A stretch of 21,843 nucleotides of DNA from CAZEVI01 sp964515615 (GTDB lineage: Bacteria > Patescibacteriota > UBA1384 > XYA2-FULL-43-10 > CAINNR01): positions 1 through 21,843 of the forward strand of contig CAZEVI010000010.1 in the NCBI GenBank assembly GCA_964515615.1. Direction: 5' to 3'. Shown here in pieces: positions 14,305 through 21,843 of this stretch (its first letter is position 1; the number at the start of each line of letters is the position of its first letter). Under the pieces are notes generated by a model, which was not told the origin of the DNA, made no database searches, and was given only the letters and a program-made list of their open reading frames with translations. Made by a program: the position numbers and the translations under genes.

Positions 14305-15048
14305 TCAGGTCAGAAATTTTCCGCCCTCAAACATCTCCGGAGGTTCGTTTAGCCACCCACGGTTATATTTTACCATATTACCGTAATTAAATTGATATTT
14401 AGAAGATTTGGTAATTGACTTGTCGTGTACGCGATATTTCATTAAGCTTTTGTCAATAAAATGGAATTTGTAACCATATTTGGCTAAGCGACTAAAAAAA
14501 TCATAATCTTCAGCAACGCGGAAAAAGGTATTGTAAGGAAAATCTACAGCTAAAATTCTTCTGTAAGCCGATGACCCGTTGGGAATAAAATCAATTTTCA
14601 TAAATTTCTCGACTGAGAATTCCCTGGCTGCAAATTCGCCAGCCCTCTGTTTAGTCTCTCCGGTCTCTGGATTCCAAAAATCCATTCTACCATATACAAC
14701 GTCCGCGCCTTTCTCAAATTCCCCTAGTGTTAATTCTAATCGGTAAGGGTAGGCAAGATCATCTGAATCTTGAAGAGCAATATAATCACCCAGTGCTAAT
14801 ATGTTGCCAAAATTTCGTGCTGATGATATTGCTTTCCCATATTTATCATCTAGACGATAAAACCTAATACGCGGATCTTTGAAACCTTTGACCACTTCTT
14901 CAGTCTTGTCTTCGGAATCGGAGTGGTCATCAATGATAACTAATTCCCAGTCTCTAAATGTCTGGTCAATGATCGACTGTATTGTCTCACCAATAATTTG
15001 CTCACGATTTCTGCACGGCATAACACAACTAATCTTCGGTTTTTTCAT
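14305..15048 (-). CDS. Family 2 glycosyltransferase
   Basis: This 247-residue GT-A enzyme opens with ISCVMPCRNREQIIGETIQS and WELVIIDDHSDSEDKT (nucleotide binding). It has the metal-binding DSD at 94-96 (ALQDSDDLAYPYRLE) and the acceptor-side acidic pair in AEDYDFFSRL (179-188). A GGAGG 6 nt before the ATG supports the start, and the first 20 nt overlap the end of the preceding GT4. The stop is TGA. Cytoplasmic, with no membrane helix. Donor and acceptor cannot be told from sequence. Confidence 0.93.
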   Translation of the reverse strand: MKKPKISCVMPCRNREQIIGETIQSIIDQTFRDWELVIIDDHSDSEDKTEEVVKGFKDPRIRFYRLDDKYGKAISSARNFGNILALGDYIALQDSDDLAYPYRLELTLGEFEKGADVVYGRMDFWNPETGETKQRAGEFAAREFSVEKFMKIDFIPNGSSAYRRILAVDFPYNTFFRVAEDYDFFSRLAKYGYKFHFIDKSLMKYRVHDKSITKSSKYQFNYGNMVKYNRGWLNEPPEMFEGGKFLT

Positions 15049-16099
15049 CTTCTGCCTCCAATAATTTTTGATATAACTCTAAATATCTTTCCATCATGAT
15101 TTTGATATCAAAATTTTCCTCGACTCGTTTTCGACAAGATTGCCTATTTATACTATCTATTAATTTTGACTTTTCGACAAGTTGATCAATATTATCAGGT
15201 TCAACAATAAAGCCAGTCTCACCGTCAGCAACAACTTCAGCCAATGCTCCTCGATCATAGGCGACAACAGGAGTACCACATGCCATTGATTCAGCAGCAA
15301 CCAAACCAAAGGATTCATCTCTTTTAGTTGTCACAAGAAAAGCTTTGGCATTTTTATAATACTCAATTTTTTTCTTGCTATCTAGCTCACCGATATATTC
15401 CACCATTTCTGACAAAAATGGTTTTACTTCCAGATCAAAATACTCCTGATCTCTAACCGGTCCGGCAATTATCATTTTTTCTCTGGTTTTTTTGGCAAAT
15501 TGAATTGCGTCTTCAATCCCTTTGTCCTTGTGAATTCTACCCATCCAAAAAATATAATTTTCGGGATGTTGATTAAATTCAAAGTTGGCTAAATTAATAC
15601 CAGTATAAATCACGCTATAACGCCTTGGTTCAGGCCATGTTTTCTTGAATGATTTGGCATTAAAAACATAATAGGCCTCAGTGTATTTTCCGAATAGTTC
15701 AGAGGCCACATCACCTGAAAAATTATAACTATGGACTGTTATAATCACAGGTTTGTGGAATTCTTTAATATACGGAAGATAAAAGTAAAAATTGCAGTTG
15801 CTGATGTGAATAATATCAAATTGAGTCTGCTTTTTTATCACATCTTTTATCTGTCTGATGCTATACTTGATAATTTTTTTCTTATCCACCCTGAGTATCT
15901 CCCCGGAAATTTCAATATCAGATCTTTTGACTGATTCCACCAAAGTTCCGGAAAAGGAACTCTCTTCACTTGCGAAAAGTGTTACGCTATTCCCCAGCGC
16001 AGTCAGACATTCAATAAAATGGTAAGTCCAAATTTCCGTGCCACCTAAAGAATTTTTAGTTATTGGTGTGTCCAATGCTCCCAAAATTGCTATTTTCAT
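15029..16099 (-). CDS. Family 4 glycosyltransferase
   Basis: This 356-residue GT-B retaining glycosyltransferase has the N-terminal acceptor domain with the GGTE loop (19-22). Its C-terminal donor domain includes YIFWMGRIHKDKGIEDAI (182-199) and the EX7E motif in DESFGLVAAE (Glu262, Glu270), followed by SMACGTPVVAYDRGALAEVV. A GGAGG lies 4-5 nt before the ATG. It overlaps the preceding GT4 by 4 nt and the following GT2 by 20 nt. Confidence 0.94.
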   Translation of the reverse strand: MKIAILGALDTPITKNSLGGTEIWTYHFIECLTALGNSVTLFASEESSFSGTLVESVKRSDIEISGEILRVDKKKIIKYSIRQIKDVIKKQTQFDIIHISNCNFYFYLPYIKEFHKPVIITVHSYNFSGDVASELFGKYTEAYYVFNAKSFKKTWPEPRRYSVIYTGINLANFEFNQHPENYIFWMGRIHKDKGIEDAIQFAKKTREKMIIAGPVRDQEYFDLEVKPFLSEMVEYIGELDSKKKIEYYKNAKAFLVTTKRDESFGLVAAESMACGTPVVAYDRGALAEVVADGETGFIVEPDNIDQLVEKSKLIDSINRQSCRKRVEENFDIKIMMERYLELYQKLLEAEDEKTED

Positions 16100-17304
16100 T
16101 TTTCCTCCAACAATTTTTTGTAAATTGCTTCAATTTTTGTCATCATTGTTTCAACGCTAAATTTCTTCGCCGTAGCTAAGCCGTTCCGCCTGATTTTTTC
16201 ATTCAACTTTTCATCCGTTAAAACTTCATATAATATTTCCGATAAATCGTCGGGGCTATTAGGGTCAACAATAAATCCGTTTTTGCCATTTTTAATGTAT
16301 TCGGTCGGCCCACCGGTGTTCGATGCAATTGCAACTTTTCCCGAAGCCATCGTTTCGATATAAACTAAACCAAATGTTTCATAAAGTGATGGTACACAAA
16401 TAATATCAACTGCAGCATACATTTTCGGCATATCGTCTGGCATAACCGTTGGGATAAAAGTAATATGATCTCCAAGATCATATACACACAACAAGTCACC
16501 CAGAACCCTATTAGCTTTTTTGGTCTTCTGTTCTTTTTCGGATTCATTCAATATGGCAATCAAGCGGAAATTGGTTATCCCTAATTCTAAAAGTTTCTTA
16601 CATGCTGCCAGGAGTAATATGAAATTTTTCTGTTTGCTAATTGCTCCTTGAGTCATACTCACAACTCTAGCTGGAAAAAATATTAATTTTCCATCAATTG
16701 TTAGACGGAGTTTATCCACACTCGGGTCAGCCTGAACATGATTAAATTTAGACAGATCTATACCGTTATAAACAACCCGCAAATCTTTAGCCTGATTACC
16801 GAATTCAATCCACTTTTGTTTAACAAAGTTGCTAACGCAAATTACACAATCCCAATCTAATTCCCTGAGCTGTTTAGTAGCAACAGGATCTTTAAGCTGA
16901 GCGTTATGAGAGTGCTCTACGACTTTGCAATTATGTAATCTTGCAAACTCATAAATTGTTTTAATGTTTTCTGCCCCGGCGTACATGTCGGTCGATGCCG
17001 CTGGGTACGAACCATTATGGAAATGAACAATTTTAATTTCAGTTCTAGCAAATATTTTTTCCAAATTGGCCACAATTTCGTCAGCCGGATATGAGACACT
17101 AGAGTTAATAAAATCACGACGGAATATTTTTATCCCATCGAAACTGTCATCTGCCTCGAGACCTTTAACAGTTGATGTTAAAACGGACACATCATAACCT
17201 GAATCTCGCAAGTATCTGGCCTGGTTAAGAACAATCATCTCTGCCCCACCAAGTTTCGGGTAAAAGAACCACGCAACCAACAAAATTGATTTATTGCTAG
17301 TCAT
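16096..17304 (-). CDS. Family 4 glycosyltransferase
   Basis: This 402-residue GT-B enzyme has the donor-loop GGAE (19-22), the linker VVYNGIDLSKF (177-187), and the EX7E motif YETFGLVYIETMASG (Glu309, Glu317) followed by SNTGGPTEYIKNGKNGFIV. It differs clearly from the next GT4, so it is not a recent duplicate. Its ATG lies 3 nt after the histidine-phosphatase stop, with GGAG in the overlap region as ribosome-binding site. Substrates unknown. Confidence 0.94.
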   Translation of the reverse strand: MTSNKSILLVAWFFYPKLGGAEMIVLNQARYLRDSGYDVSVLTSTVKGLEADDSFDGIKIFRRDFINSSVSYPADEIVANLEKIFARTEIKIVHFHNGSYPAASTDMYAGAENIKTIYEFARLHNCKVVEHSHNAQLKDPVATKQLRELDWDCVICVSNFVKQKWIEFGNQAKDLRVVYNGIDLSKFNHVQADPSVDKLRLTIDGKLIFFPARVVSMTQGAISKQKNFILLLAACKKLLELGITNFRLIAILNESEKEQKTKKANRVLGDLLCVYDLGDHITFIPTVMPDDMPKMYAAVDIICVPSLYETFGLVYIETMASGKVAIASNTGGPTEYIKNGKNGFIVDPNSPDDLSEILYEVLTDEKLNEKIRRNGLATAKKFSVETMMTKIEAIYKKLLEEK

Positions 17305-17307
17305 ATT

Positions 17308-17955
17308 TTACTCCACAATTATCTCATCAGGCAGCTGAAATGCTATTAGTCGATCATGTGGCCAATCAATCGGCTGCCAAAGTTCGGGACGATCCGGAAA
17401 TATATGGCTTAAAATTACTCTATTAAACATTCCGTGTCCGATAATCACCACTTTCTGTCCAGCTTGAGACAACTTCCGTAGTTGATTTAATACTGATACA
17501 ACACGCATGGACAAGCTCTGATAATTCTCACCTCCCGGAAAACTCCACTTGTGGATATCTCCCCAATAAAATTCATTCGCTTCCTCAGGATAATTTTGCT
17601 CCGACCATTTTCCAGTGTGCTCAGTAAATTTACCAACATCAACTTCTTCGAGATCTTCAATTGTTACAACTTCAAGTTCATTACCCAGTTGTTCTTTAAG
17701 ACCAGCGGCGATAATTTCGGCGGTTTGCATTGATCTCTTCATCGTGCTGCAAGCTATAACGTCGCATCCACCATCGGCGACAATCTTATCGACTACCAAG
17801 GCTATTGCCTCAATTCCATCTTCGGTAAGTTCGCTGTCAACTCGTCCACCTGCAAAAGTAGCCTTGCCATTAAATACATTGTGTTCTGCCCTAGCATGTC
17901 TACCTAAAACGTACTCAGCGGCAGACGGATCTGGCTCGCCAAATCTTTGTACCAT
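17308..17955 (-). CDS. Histidine phosphatase (phosphoglycerate-mutase superfamily), candidate glucosyl-3-phosphoglycerate phosphatase
   Basis: This 215-residue branch-1 histidine phosphatase has the full catalytic set: LGRHARAEHN (nucleophile His20, with RHA in place of the usual RHG), Arg74 in CSTMKRSMQTAE, the Glu in DLEEVDVGKF, and His174 in IIGHGMFNR. In mycobacteria the glucosyl-3-phosphoglycerate phosphatase GpgP belongs to this superfamily. This gene starts 6 nt after the GT81-like synthase stop, so the same role is a reasoned guess. It could instead be a general sugar-phosphate phosphatase; the superfamily is too broad for sequence alone to decide. Confidence 0.85.
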   Translation of the reverse strand: MVQRFGEPDPSAAEYVLGRHARAEHNVFNGKATFAGGRVDSELTEDGIEAIALVVDKIVADGGCDVIACSTMKRSMQTAEIIAAGLKEQLGNELEVVTIEDLEEVDVGKFTEHTGKWSEQNYPEEANEFYWGDIHKWSFPGGENYQSLSMRVVSVLNQLRKLSQAGQKVVIIGHGMFNRVILSHIFPDRPELWQPIDWPHDRLIAFQLPDEIIVE

Positions 17956-17961
17956 AATGTG

Positions 17962-19287
17962 TTACTCAATTATTGCTAAAATTTCAGCGTGGACTGAAAT
18001 TGTTTTGTCTGCAACTGCTTTCAGCATCTGAGATTTTGGTTTGTAAGCGATTCCTAAACCAGAGGACATCATTAATGGTAATGTCCGCTCAGCGCTAGCA
18101 ACCATTACAACCTCAGAGGATTTAGCACCGCTTTTTTTTACCATCCGATCAAAGGCATGTTTATAAGCCTCTTCCACCGTTTTGTATGTCCATTTTTTGA
18201 TTGAATTTTCAGCAATTTCTCCAGTTAGAACACCATTCTTTTCCACTAAGTCAACAGCTTCAACATTCGCAACACCAAGCCTTTTTGCTAAGGAGTAGAC
18301 GATGGGAGAAAAATTAGAACTAATTATCCCGACCTGATATTTCCGTCTTTGCAAAGCATTAATGACTTCGACAGAATATTTTGCCAAGGCAAGTTTAAAA
18401 CAAATTTGAGAAATCTTCTCCAGTGGAATTGCAGAAAAAAGTTTAGCATTACGGCGTAAAAAATCACTCATAGATATTTTTTCCGAGGATAAAAGGTCTG
18501 AGTTTTTTTCAATGTCTGATAAAATTCCCAGCTTCTTAAAAACTGAATTTAACGTTTTTTTTGCAATCAGTGTGTCGTCCAAAGTAAAAATCACCAATCT
18601 ATATTTGTGCTGAATCAACCCAGCCTTTTTGATCATCGTTTCCAACACCTGTCTCGACATTTCTCCAATGACATCTTCTTCATTTGCCTTATGAATAAGC
18701 CTACCAATATCGACTTCAATAATTCTTTGACCTGATTCGATTGCATCAAAAAGTAGGCCGATATCGACACCATATCGACTCTCAAAATCGACCGACTCTA
18801 GAAAACTCTTTTTAGCACAAATTTGTCCGCTGATTGGCTGCTCAAAATACATACCAGGGAATAATATCGCCATCATCGGCTTAACAGCATATTCGGTCAC
18901 CCGACCTCGTCTACGCCGAAATGCTCCGCGAGCAACGTCAACTTCGTCGCGTAGAACGGGGTCGACAATCTTTTTCACTTTGGCTGCAGTGATATTTTCC
19001 AGATCTGCATCCAGGAATAAAATAACTTCAGACTTAGTTTTTGAAATCCCAGTCTGCAAAGCAGCACCTTTACCTTTATTTTTTCTGTGTTTTAAAAAAA
19101 CAAATCTTGGCTCGTTTTTAAAATTCTGAGCGATTCGCTCGGTATCATCAACGCTGCCGTCATCCACTAAAATAACTTCTTTTAATTGAGCGACAGATAA
19201 AAGTTCCCTAACAACCTTAGGGAATCTTTTCGCTTCATTATAGGCAGGCACGACTGCACTAAACTCTTTGTATTTTAGATTTTCCAT
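17962..19287 (-). CDS. GT81-like glucosyl-3-phosphoglycerate synthase fused to a degenerate SerB-like HAD domain
   Basis: The ATG at 19287 (3 nt beyond the galT stop) is chosen over an upstream start that would lie deep inside galT; length 441. Residues 1-225 match glucosyl-3-phosphoglycerate synthases: SAVVPAYNEAKRFPKV, VDDGSVDDT (41-49), the metal-site LDADLEN (92-98), FRRRRGRVTE (123-132), YGVDIGLLFDAIE (172-184), the conserved His in GRLIHK and EMSRQVLETM. Residues 228-441 are a HAD domain most like phosphoserine phosphatase SerB. Motif I is FTLDDTL, with Thr235 where the nucleophile Asp should be. Motif II is IISSNF. Motif IV is VASAERT (396-402) in place of VGDGAND. The HAD part is therefore predicted to be inactive and perhaps structural or ligand-sensing. 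Confidence 0.85.
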   Translation of the reverse strand: MENLKYKEFSAVVPAYNEAKRFPKVVRELLSVAQLKEVILVDDGSVDDTERIAQNFKNEPRFVFLKHRKNKGKGAALQTGISKTKSEVILFLDADLENITAAKVKKIVDPVLRDEVDVARGAFRRRRGRVTEYAVKPMMAILFPGMYFEQPISGQICAKKSFLESVDFESRYGVDIGLLFDAIESGQRIIEVDIGRLIHKANEEDVIGEMSRQVLETMIKKAGLIQHKYRLVIFTLDDTLIAKKTLNSVFKKLGILSDIEKNSDLLSSEKISMSDFLRRNAKLFSAIPLEKISQICFKLALAKYSVEVINALQRRKYQVGIISSNFSPIVYSLAKRLGVANVEAVDLVEKNGVLTGEIAENSIKKWTYKTVEEAYKHAFDRMVKKSGAKSSEVVMVASAERTLPLMMSSGLGIAYKPKSQMLKAVADKTISVHAEILAIIE

Positions 19288-19289
19288 GG

Positions 19290-20312
19290 TTAATTCTTTA
19301 AATACTCTGCCGCTTTTTCCGGTGGGATAATGTTGATAATGACGCCGGAACCCATTTCGAAACCACCAAAAGTTGTCAGTCGCGGTGCAATTTCTAAATA
19401 CCAGTGATAATAATCGCAACTGTCCATTGTTGTCGGCAATGTTCGAATATACATATTGAGTGACAGATTGGGAAGAATTTTTTCCAATCGCCGTAAGACT
19501 TCAGTGGTTGCATCAGCAAATTCGGCAATTTCATTTCGGCTTGATGTTTCGAATTGGCTCTGATGCCGTTTTGGGATTACCCAAGTTTCAAACGGATAGC
19601 GTGATGCGAACGGTGCAAAAGCTAGGAAATATTCATTCTCGAATATTATTCGCGATTTTTCTTTGCGCTCATGTTTAATAATATCGCAAAAAACACAAAC
19701 GCCATTAACACCGAAGTAGCGTTCCGCTCCGTCCATCTCTCGGTTTACTGTGTTGGCAACAATTCCAGAAGCAAAAATTTGGGCGTGTGGATGATCAATT
19801 GACGCTCCAGCATCTGGACCATGATTGTAAATCGGCGTAATTTGGGTAATCTGATCATCTTCTTTAATTTTGTTGTACCGTTCCAAAATAGCCCAAAACA
19901 TCTCCGAAGTCAAGGTCTTTGAGAACTTCGTTAGACTTTGTTTGTGATCTTTGATTATGACAACTTCATGCTGGCCGACAGACGGCCGCTCACGATAAAA
20001 TCCTTCTTCGGGATAATAACTCCGAACAGTGCCAGTTTTTTCGTAAAAGGCCGGATATTTGTTTTCAATGACATAGATATTTTCGCCGTTGGCAATTTTT
20101 TCATTTTCTTTATATCCTTTTGATCCGACACAAAATGGACATTCGTCTTTTGATTTTGCCGGTTCTGATTTCGGATGGATAAAATCGTCCGGCCGTCTTG
20201 ACCGGCCGGGAGCAATAACAATCCAGTCGCTAGTAATAATGTTCTGCCGCAAAACTGGCGGAATAAAACCGCTCTCTTGTTGAAGTTTTTTGTTGATATC
20301 GATCAAAGACAT
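19290..20312 (-). CDS. galT: Galactose-1-phosphate uridylyltransferase family protein
   Basis: GalT-family enzymes exchange UMP (or AMP) between nucleotide sugars and hexose-1-phosphates. The 340-residue protein (from the ATG at 20312; an upstream TTG at 20321 is less likely) has the zinc-site pairs CPFC (58-61) and CVFC (206-209). The nucleophile motif is NHGPDAGASIDHPHAQ, with His176 in HPHAQ, and the second HIT-like half has YYHWYLEIAPR. No galE or galK is in the window, so a role in feeding the adjacent glycosyltransferases is more likely than galactose catabolism. It follows ruvC after 24 bp containing an AT-rich palindrome and starts the glycan cassette. No Shine-Dalgarno visible. Confidence 0.92.
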   Translation of the reverse strand: MSLIDINKKLQQESGFIPPVLRQNIITSDWIVIAPGRSRRPDDFIHPKSEPAKSKDECPFCVGSKGYKENEKIANGENIYVIENKYPAFYEKTGTVRSYYPEEGFYRERPSVGQHEVVIIKDHKQSLTKFSKTLTSEMFWAILERYNKIKEDDQITQITPIYNHGPDAGASIDHPHAQIFASGIVANTVNREMDGAERYFGVNGVCVFCDIIKHERKEKSRIIFENEYFLAFAPFASRYPFETWVIPKRHQSQFETSSRNEIAEFADATTEVLRRLEKILPNLSLNMYIRTLPTTMDSCDYYHWYLEIAPRLTTFGGFEMGSGVIINIIPPEKAAEYLKN

Positions 20313-20336
20313 AATTTTCAATTTTAAATTTAAAAT

Positions 20337-20828
20337 TTAAAATTTTCCTGTTTGTGCTGCGCATAGTGCAATTGCTAGTGCATCAGCGGCGTCGTCTGGT
20401 TTGGGAATTTCTTTTAAATGTAGCAGTGATTTTATCATTTCCTGTATTTGATTTTTATCAGCACGGCCGTAGCCACAAACCGCTTGCTTTACTTGAAGTG
20501 GCGTAAACTCGACCATTGGAGTCATTGATTTTCGAATCGCCAAAACGATCGCCCCACGACTTTGAGAAACGGTCATCACCGTTTTTTGATTTTTAAAGAA
20601 GAACAACTGTTCGACGGCAACAAAATCTGGCCTATATTTTTTTATTATATCACAGACCGAGTCATAAATTATTTCCAATCGATCAGCATCTGGTGTTTTT
20701 GACTTGGTGGAGATCATCCCGCAACTCAAAACCTTCGGGACAATTTGCCCGTTGATTCTTCTTCCCTGTGTGTCAATTATCCCCCAGCCAACGATTGCTG
20801 TTCCAGGGTCAATACCTAAAATTTTCAT
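20337..20828 (-). CDS. ruvC: Holliday junction resolvase RuvC
   Basis: RuvC cuts four-way junctions in the RuvABC complex. The 163-residue protein has the four catalytic acids: Asp7 in ILGIDPGTAIVGWG, Glu73 in VAVEQLFFFKN, and Asp146 and Asp149 in PDDAADALAIALC. The K-A-x-x-G-Y-G-R-A-D-K block (VKQAVCGYGRADKNQI) is also intact. Family-normal length. It lies downstream of yebC and directly upstream of galT. Confidence 0.97.
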   Translation of the reverse strand: MKILGIDPGTAIVGWGIIDTQGRRINGQIVPKVLSCGMISTKSKTPDADRLEIIYDSVCDIIKKYRPDFVAVEQLFFFKNQKTVMTVSQSRGAIVLAIRKSMTPMVEFTPLQVKQAVCGYGRADKNQIQEMIKSLLHLKEIPKPDDAADALAIALCAAQTGKF

Positions 20829-20849
20829 AAAATAAAAATTAACTCATAG

Positions 20850-20919
20850 TTAATAGTGAATAACGAATAACCAAAGTTTGATAGTTTTTTAGTTGCGGTT
20901 ATTAATTATTAATTATTAA
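20850..20919. repeat. Inverted repeat between yebC and ruvC
   Basis: Arms at 20850-20872 (TTAATAGTGAATAACGAATAACC) and 20897-20919 are near complements over 23 bp, with a loop of about 24 nt. There is no T-run of terminator quality. It is probably a dispersed AT-rich hairpin repeat or an RNA-processing site between yebC and ruvC. Confidence 0.5.
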
Positions 20920-20932
20920 TTGTGAAATTTTT

Positions 20933-21652
20933 TCAAATTGCATTTGAAAAAATTTCACTGACATCATCGTCGCTCTCTAATGCTTCGATTAATTTTTCCA
21001 GTACCGATTGTTTATCTTCGGGAATTTGAGCCGTGGTTTTTGGTATATATGTTAGCTCTGATGATTGATATTTAATGCCGGCGTCGTCGAAATATTTTGA
21101 AACTGACTGCAAGTTTTCGACAGAAGTATATACTATATACTCTTCATTTTCGAACTCAAAATCTTCAGCACCGGATTCAATGATAGTTTCTTCCAATTCC
21201 TCAGCCGTTCTCCCAATCTCTTTCAGATTAATAGTTATCACCCCTTTTCTTTCAAATAAATAAGAAACACTACCACTTTCTGCCAGAGATCCACCAAATT
21301 TGTTAAAAGCCGCCCGAACGCCGGAAACCGTCCGCAAACGATTGTCGGTTAAACACTCGATTAATACAGCCACCCCACCCGGTCCATAACCCTCATAAAT
21401 TATCTCCTCTATCGCTTCACCTCCCAATTCTCCTGTTCCTCTTTTAATCGCCCGATCAATATTTTCTTTTGGCATTGATGCCGCTTTCGCCCGATCAACC
21501 GCCAACCGCAGTTGGAAATTCATTGCCTGGTCGCCGCCATTTCTAGCAGCAACGGTAACAATTTTCGCCAATTTAGTAAAAGAAGCCGAGCGTTTGGCAT
21601 CGACTAAGGCTTTTTTGTGTTTAGTTGTCGCCCACTTTGAATGTCCAGACAT
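20933..21652 (-). CDS. yebC: YebC/PmpR family protein (TACO1-like)
   Basis: YebC-family proteins are linked to transcription control and to ribosome rescue at difficult sequences such as proline runs. The 239-residue protein has the canonical start GHSKWATTKHKK, YEGYGPGGVAVLIECLTDN (140s region of the family), GGSLAESGSVSYLFERKG and a C-terminus ending in LIEALESDDDVSEIF, as expected. The stop is TGA exactly at the family end point, which shows that TGA is not recoded here. Its place before ruvC is a widespread gene order. Confidence 0.97.
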   Translation of the reverse strand: MSGHSKWATTKHKKALVDAKRSASFTKLAKIVTVAARNGGDQAMNFQLRLAVDRAKAASMPKENIDRAIKRGTGELGGEAIEEIIYEGYGPGGVAVLIECLTDNRLRTVSGVRAAFNKFGGSLAESGSVSYLFERKGVITINLKEIGRTAEELEETIIESGAEDFEFENEEYIVYTSVENLQSVSKYFDDAGIKYQSSELTYIPKTTAQIPEDKQSVLEKLIEALESDDDVSEIFSNAI

Positions 21653-21740
21653 AATAAATTAATTTATGGCTGATAATAAATAATAGATAATTAAGGAAAC
21701 TACTATATTAACTTAGCCTAAATGATCAGATTTTTCAAAT

Positions 21741-21777
21741 AAAAAAGGGAACTCGGTCCCCCGAATTCCCAAAAAAA
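21741..21777 (-). terminator. Strong intrinsic terminator
   Basis: On the minus strand GGGAATTCGG and CCGAGTTCCC (9 of 10 paired, loop of 4 within 21747-21770) are followed by TTTTTT (21741-21746). It lies just after the stop codon of the right-edge gene and insulates it from yebC. Confidence 0.85.
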
Positions 21778-21843
21778 TCAATAATGAACGGTAATGTGCA
21801 CAAACATATGGCGGTTTTCTGGAGGAAATTCTATGCTAGATCG
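21778..21843 (-). CDS. C-terminal end of an unidentified gene, partial
   Basis: One minus-strand frame is open from the window edge to a TGA at 21778-21780 and encodes 21 residues (ending MFVHITVHY). The other two minus frames have stops at once. A strong terminator follows immediately, and the strand agrees with nearly all other genes. Too short to identify. Confidence 0.5.
   Translation of the reverse strand, partial: RSSIEFPPENRHMFVHITVHY

Noticed and set aside
19290..19419. Extended N-terminus of the GT81-like protein inside galT
   Set aside because: The extra 44 residues are the galT 3' end in another frame and have no family similarity; the ATG at 19287 gives the normal GT start.
21820..21843. 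Plus-strand gene start (GGAGG, 7 nt, ATG at 21833)
   Set aside because: The spacing is good, but the same bases encode FPPE in the open minus-strand frame that ends just before a strong minus-strand terminator. The minus reading explains more.
1..21843. tRNA, rRNA, riboswitch or CRISPR array
   Set aside because: No cloverleaf, conserved rRNA stretch, preQ1-type aptamer or regular repeat-spacer series was seen in the intergenic regions by eye; a covariance-model scan would be needed to exclude small RNAs.

Overview
The window is AT-rich, gene-dense and reads almost entirely from the minus strand. Many genes overlap or abut, and several lack a Shine-Dalgarno sequence. The gene content suggests a member of the Candidate Phyla Radiation (Patescibacteria): a very short TsaB, a free-standing PaaX-like/Cas2-fold regulator, lamin-tail surface proteins, an LCP protein, and a full RuvABC set next to queuosine genes. 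This placement is inferred from gene content, not from a marker tree. TGA acts as a normal stop here: it ends yebC, the phosphohexomutase gene and a GT2 gene where those families should end.

Layout, left to right. (1) 1-302: a broken, partial secreted-protein gene. (2) 303-552: an intergenic cassette that is a decayed relative of the one at 6.5 kb. (3) 553-6030: an envelope/tRNA block on the minus strand, with a lamin-tail/OB-fold surface protein, tsaE, a short tsaB, an LCP protein, a small polytopic membrane protein and a membrane-anchored parvulin foldase. (4) 6067-7346: a small hypothetical gene with a leader ORF, then the only clear plus-strand gene, a PaaX-like/Cas2-fold regulator. A 44-bp perfect palindrome overlaps its extended -10 promoter, and a related 40-bp palindrome follows it. 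(5) 7399-11953: queA, two membrane-protein genes, queH, ruvB and ruvA. (6) 11950-20312: a tightly packed glycan/glycoside cassette. In transcription order it holds galT, a GT81-like glucosyl-3-phosphoglycerate synthase fused to a HAD domain that has lost its catalytic acids, a histidine phosphatase, two GT4s, a GT2, a kinase-like gene broken by an in-frame TGA, and a phosphomannomutase/phosphoglucomutase. (7) 20337-21652: ruvC and yebC. (8) The right edge holds the last codons of another minus-strand gene with a strong terminator.

The cassette in (6) sits inside what is in many bacteria a contiguous yebC-ruvC-ruvA-ruvB-queA neighbourhood, and is packed so closely that it is probably co-transcribed with ruvC and ruvA. 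Its genes suggest a route from hexose phosphates (mutase, uridylyltransferase) to nucleotide sugars, then to a glucosylglycerate-type product (GT81-like synthase plus histidine phosphatase) and further glycosylation by three glycosyltransferases. The best candidates for something undescribed are the palindrome-flanked PaaX-like unit with its fossil copy 6 kb away, and the GT81/pseudo-HAD fusion paired with a separate histidine phosphatase.
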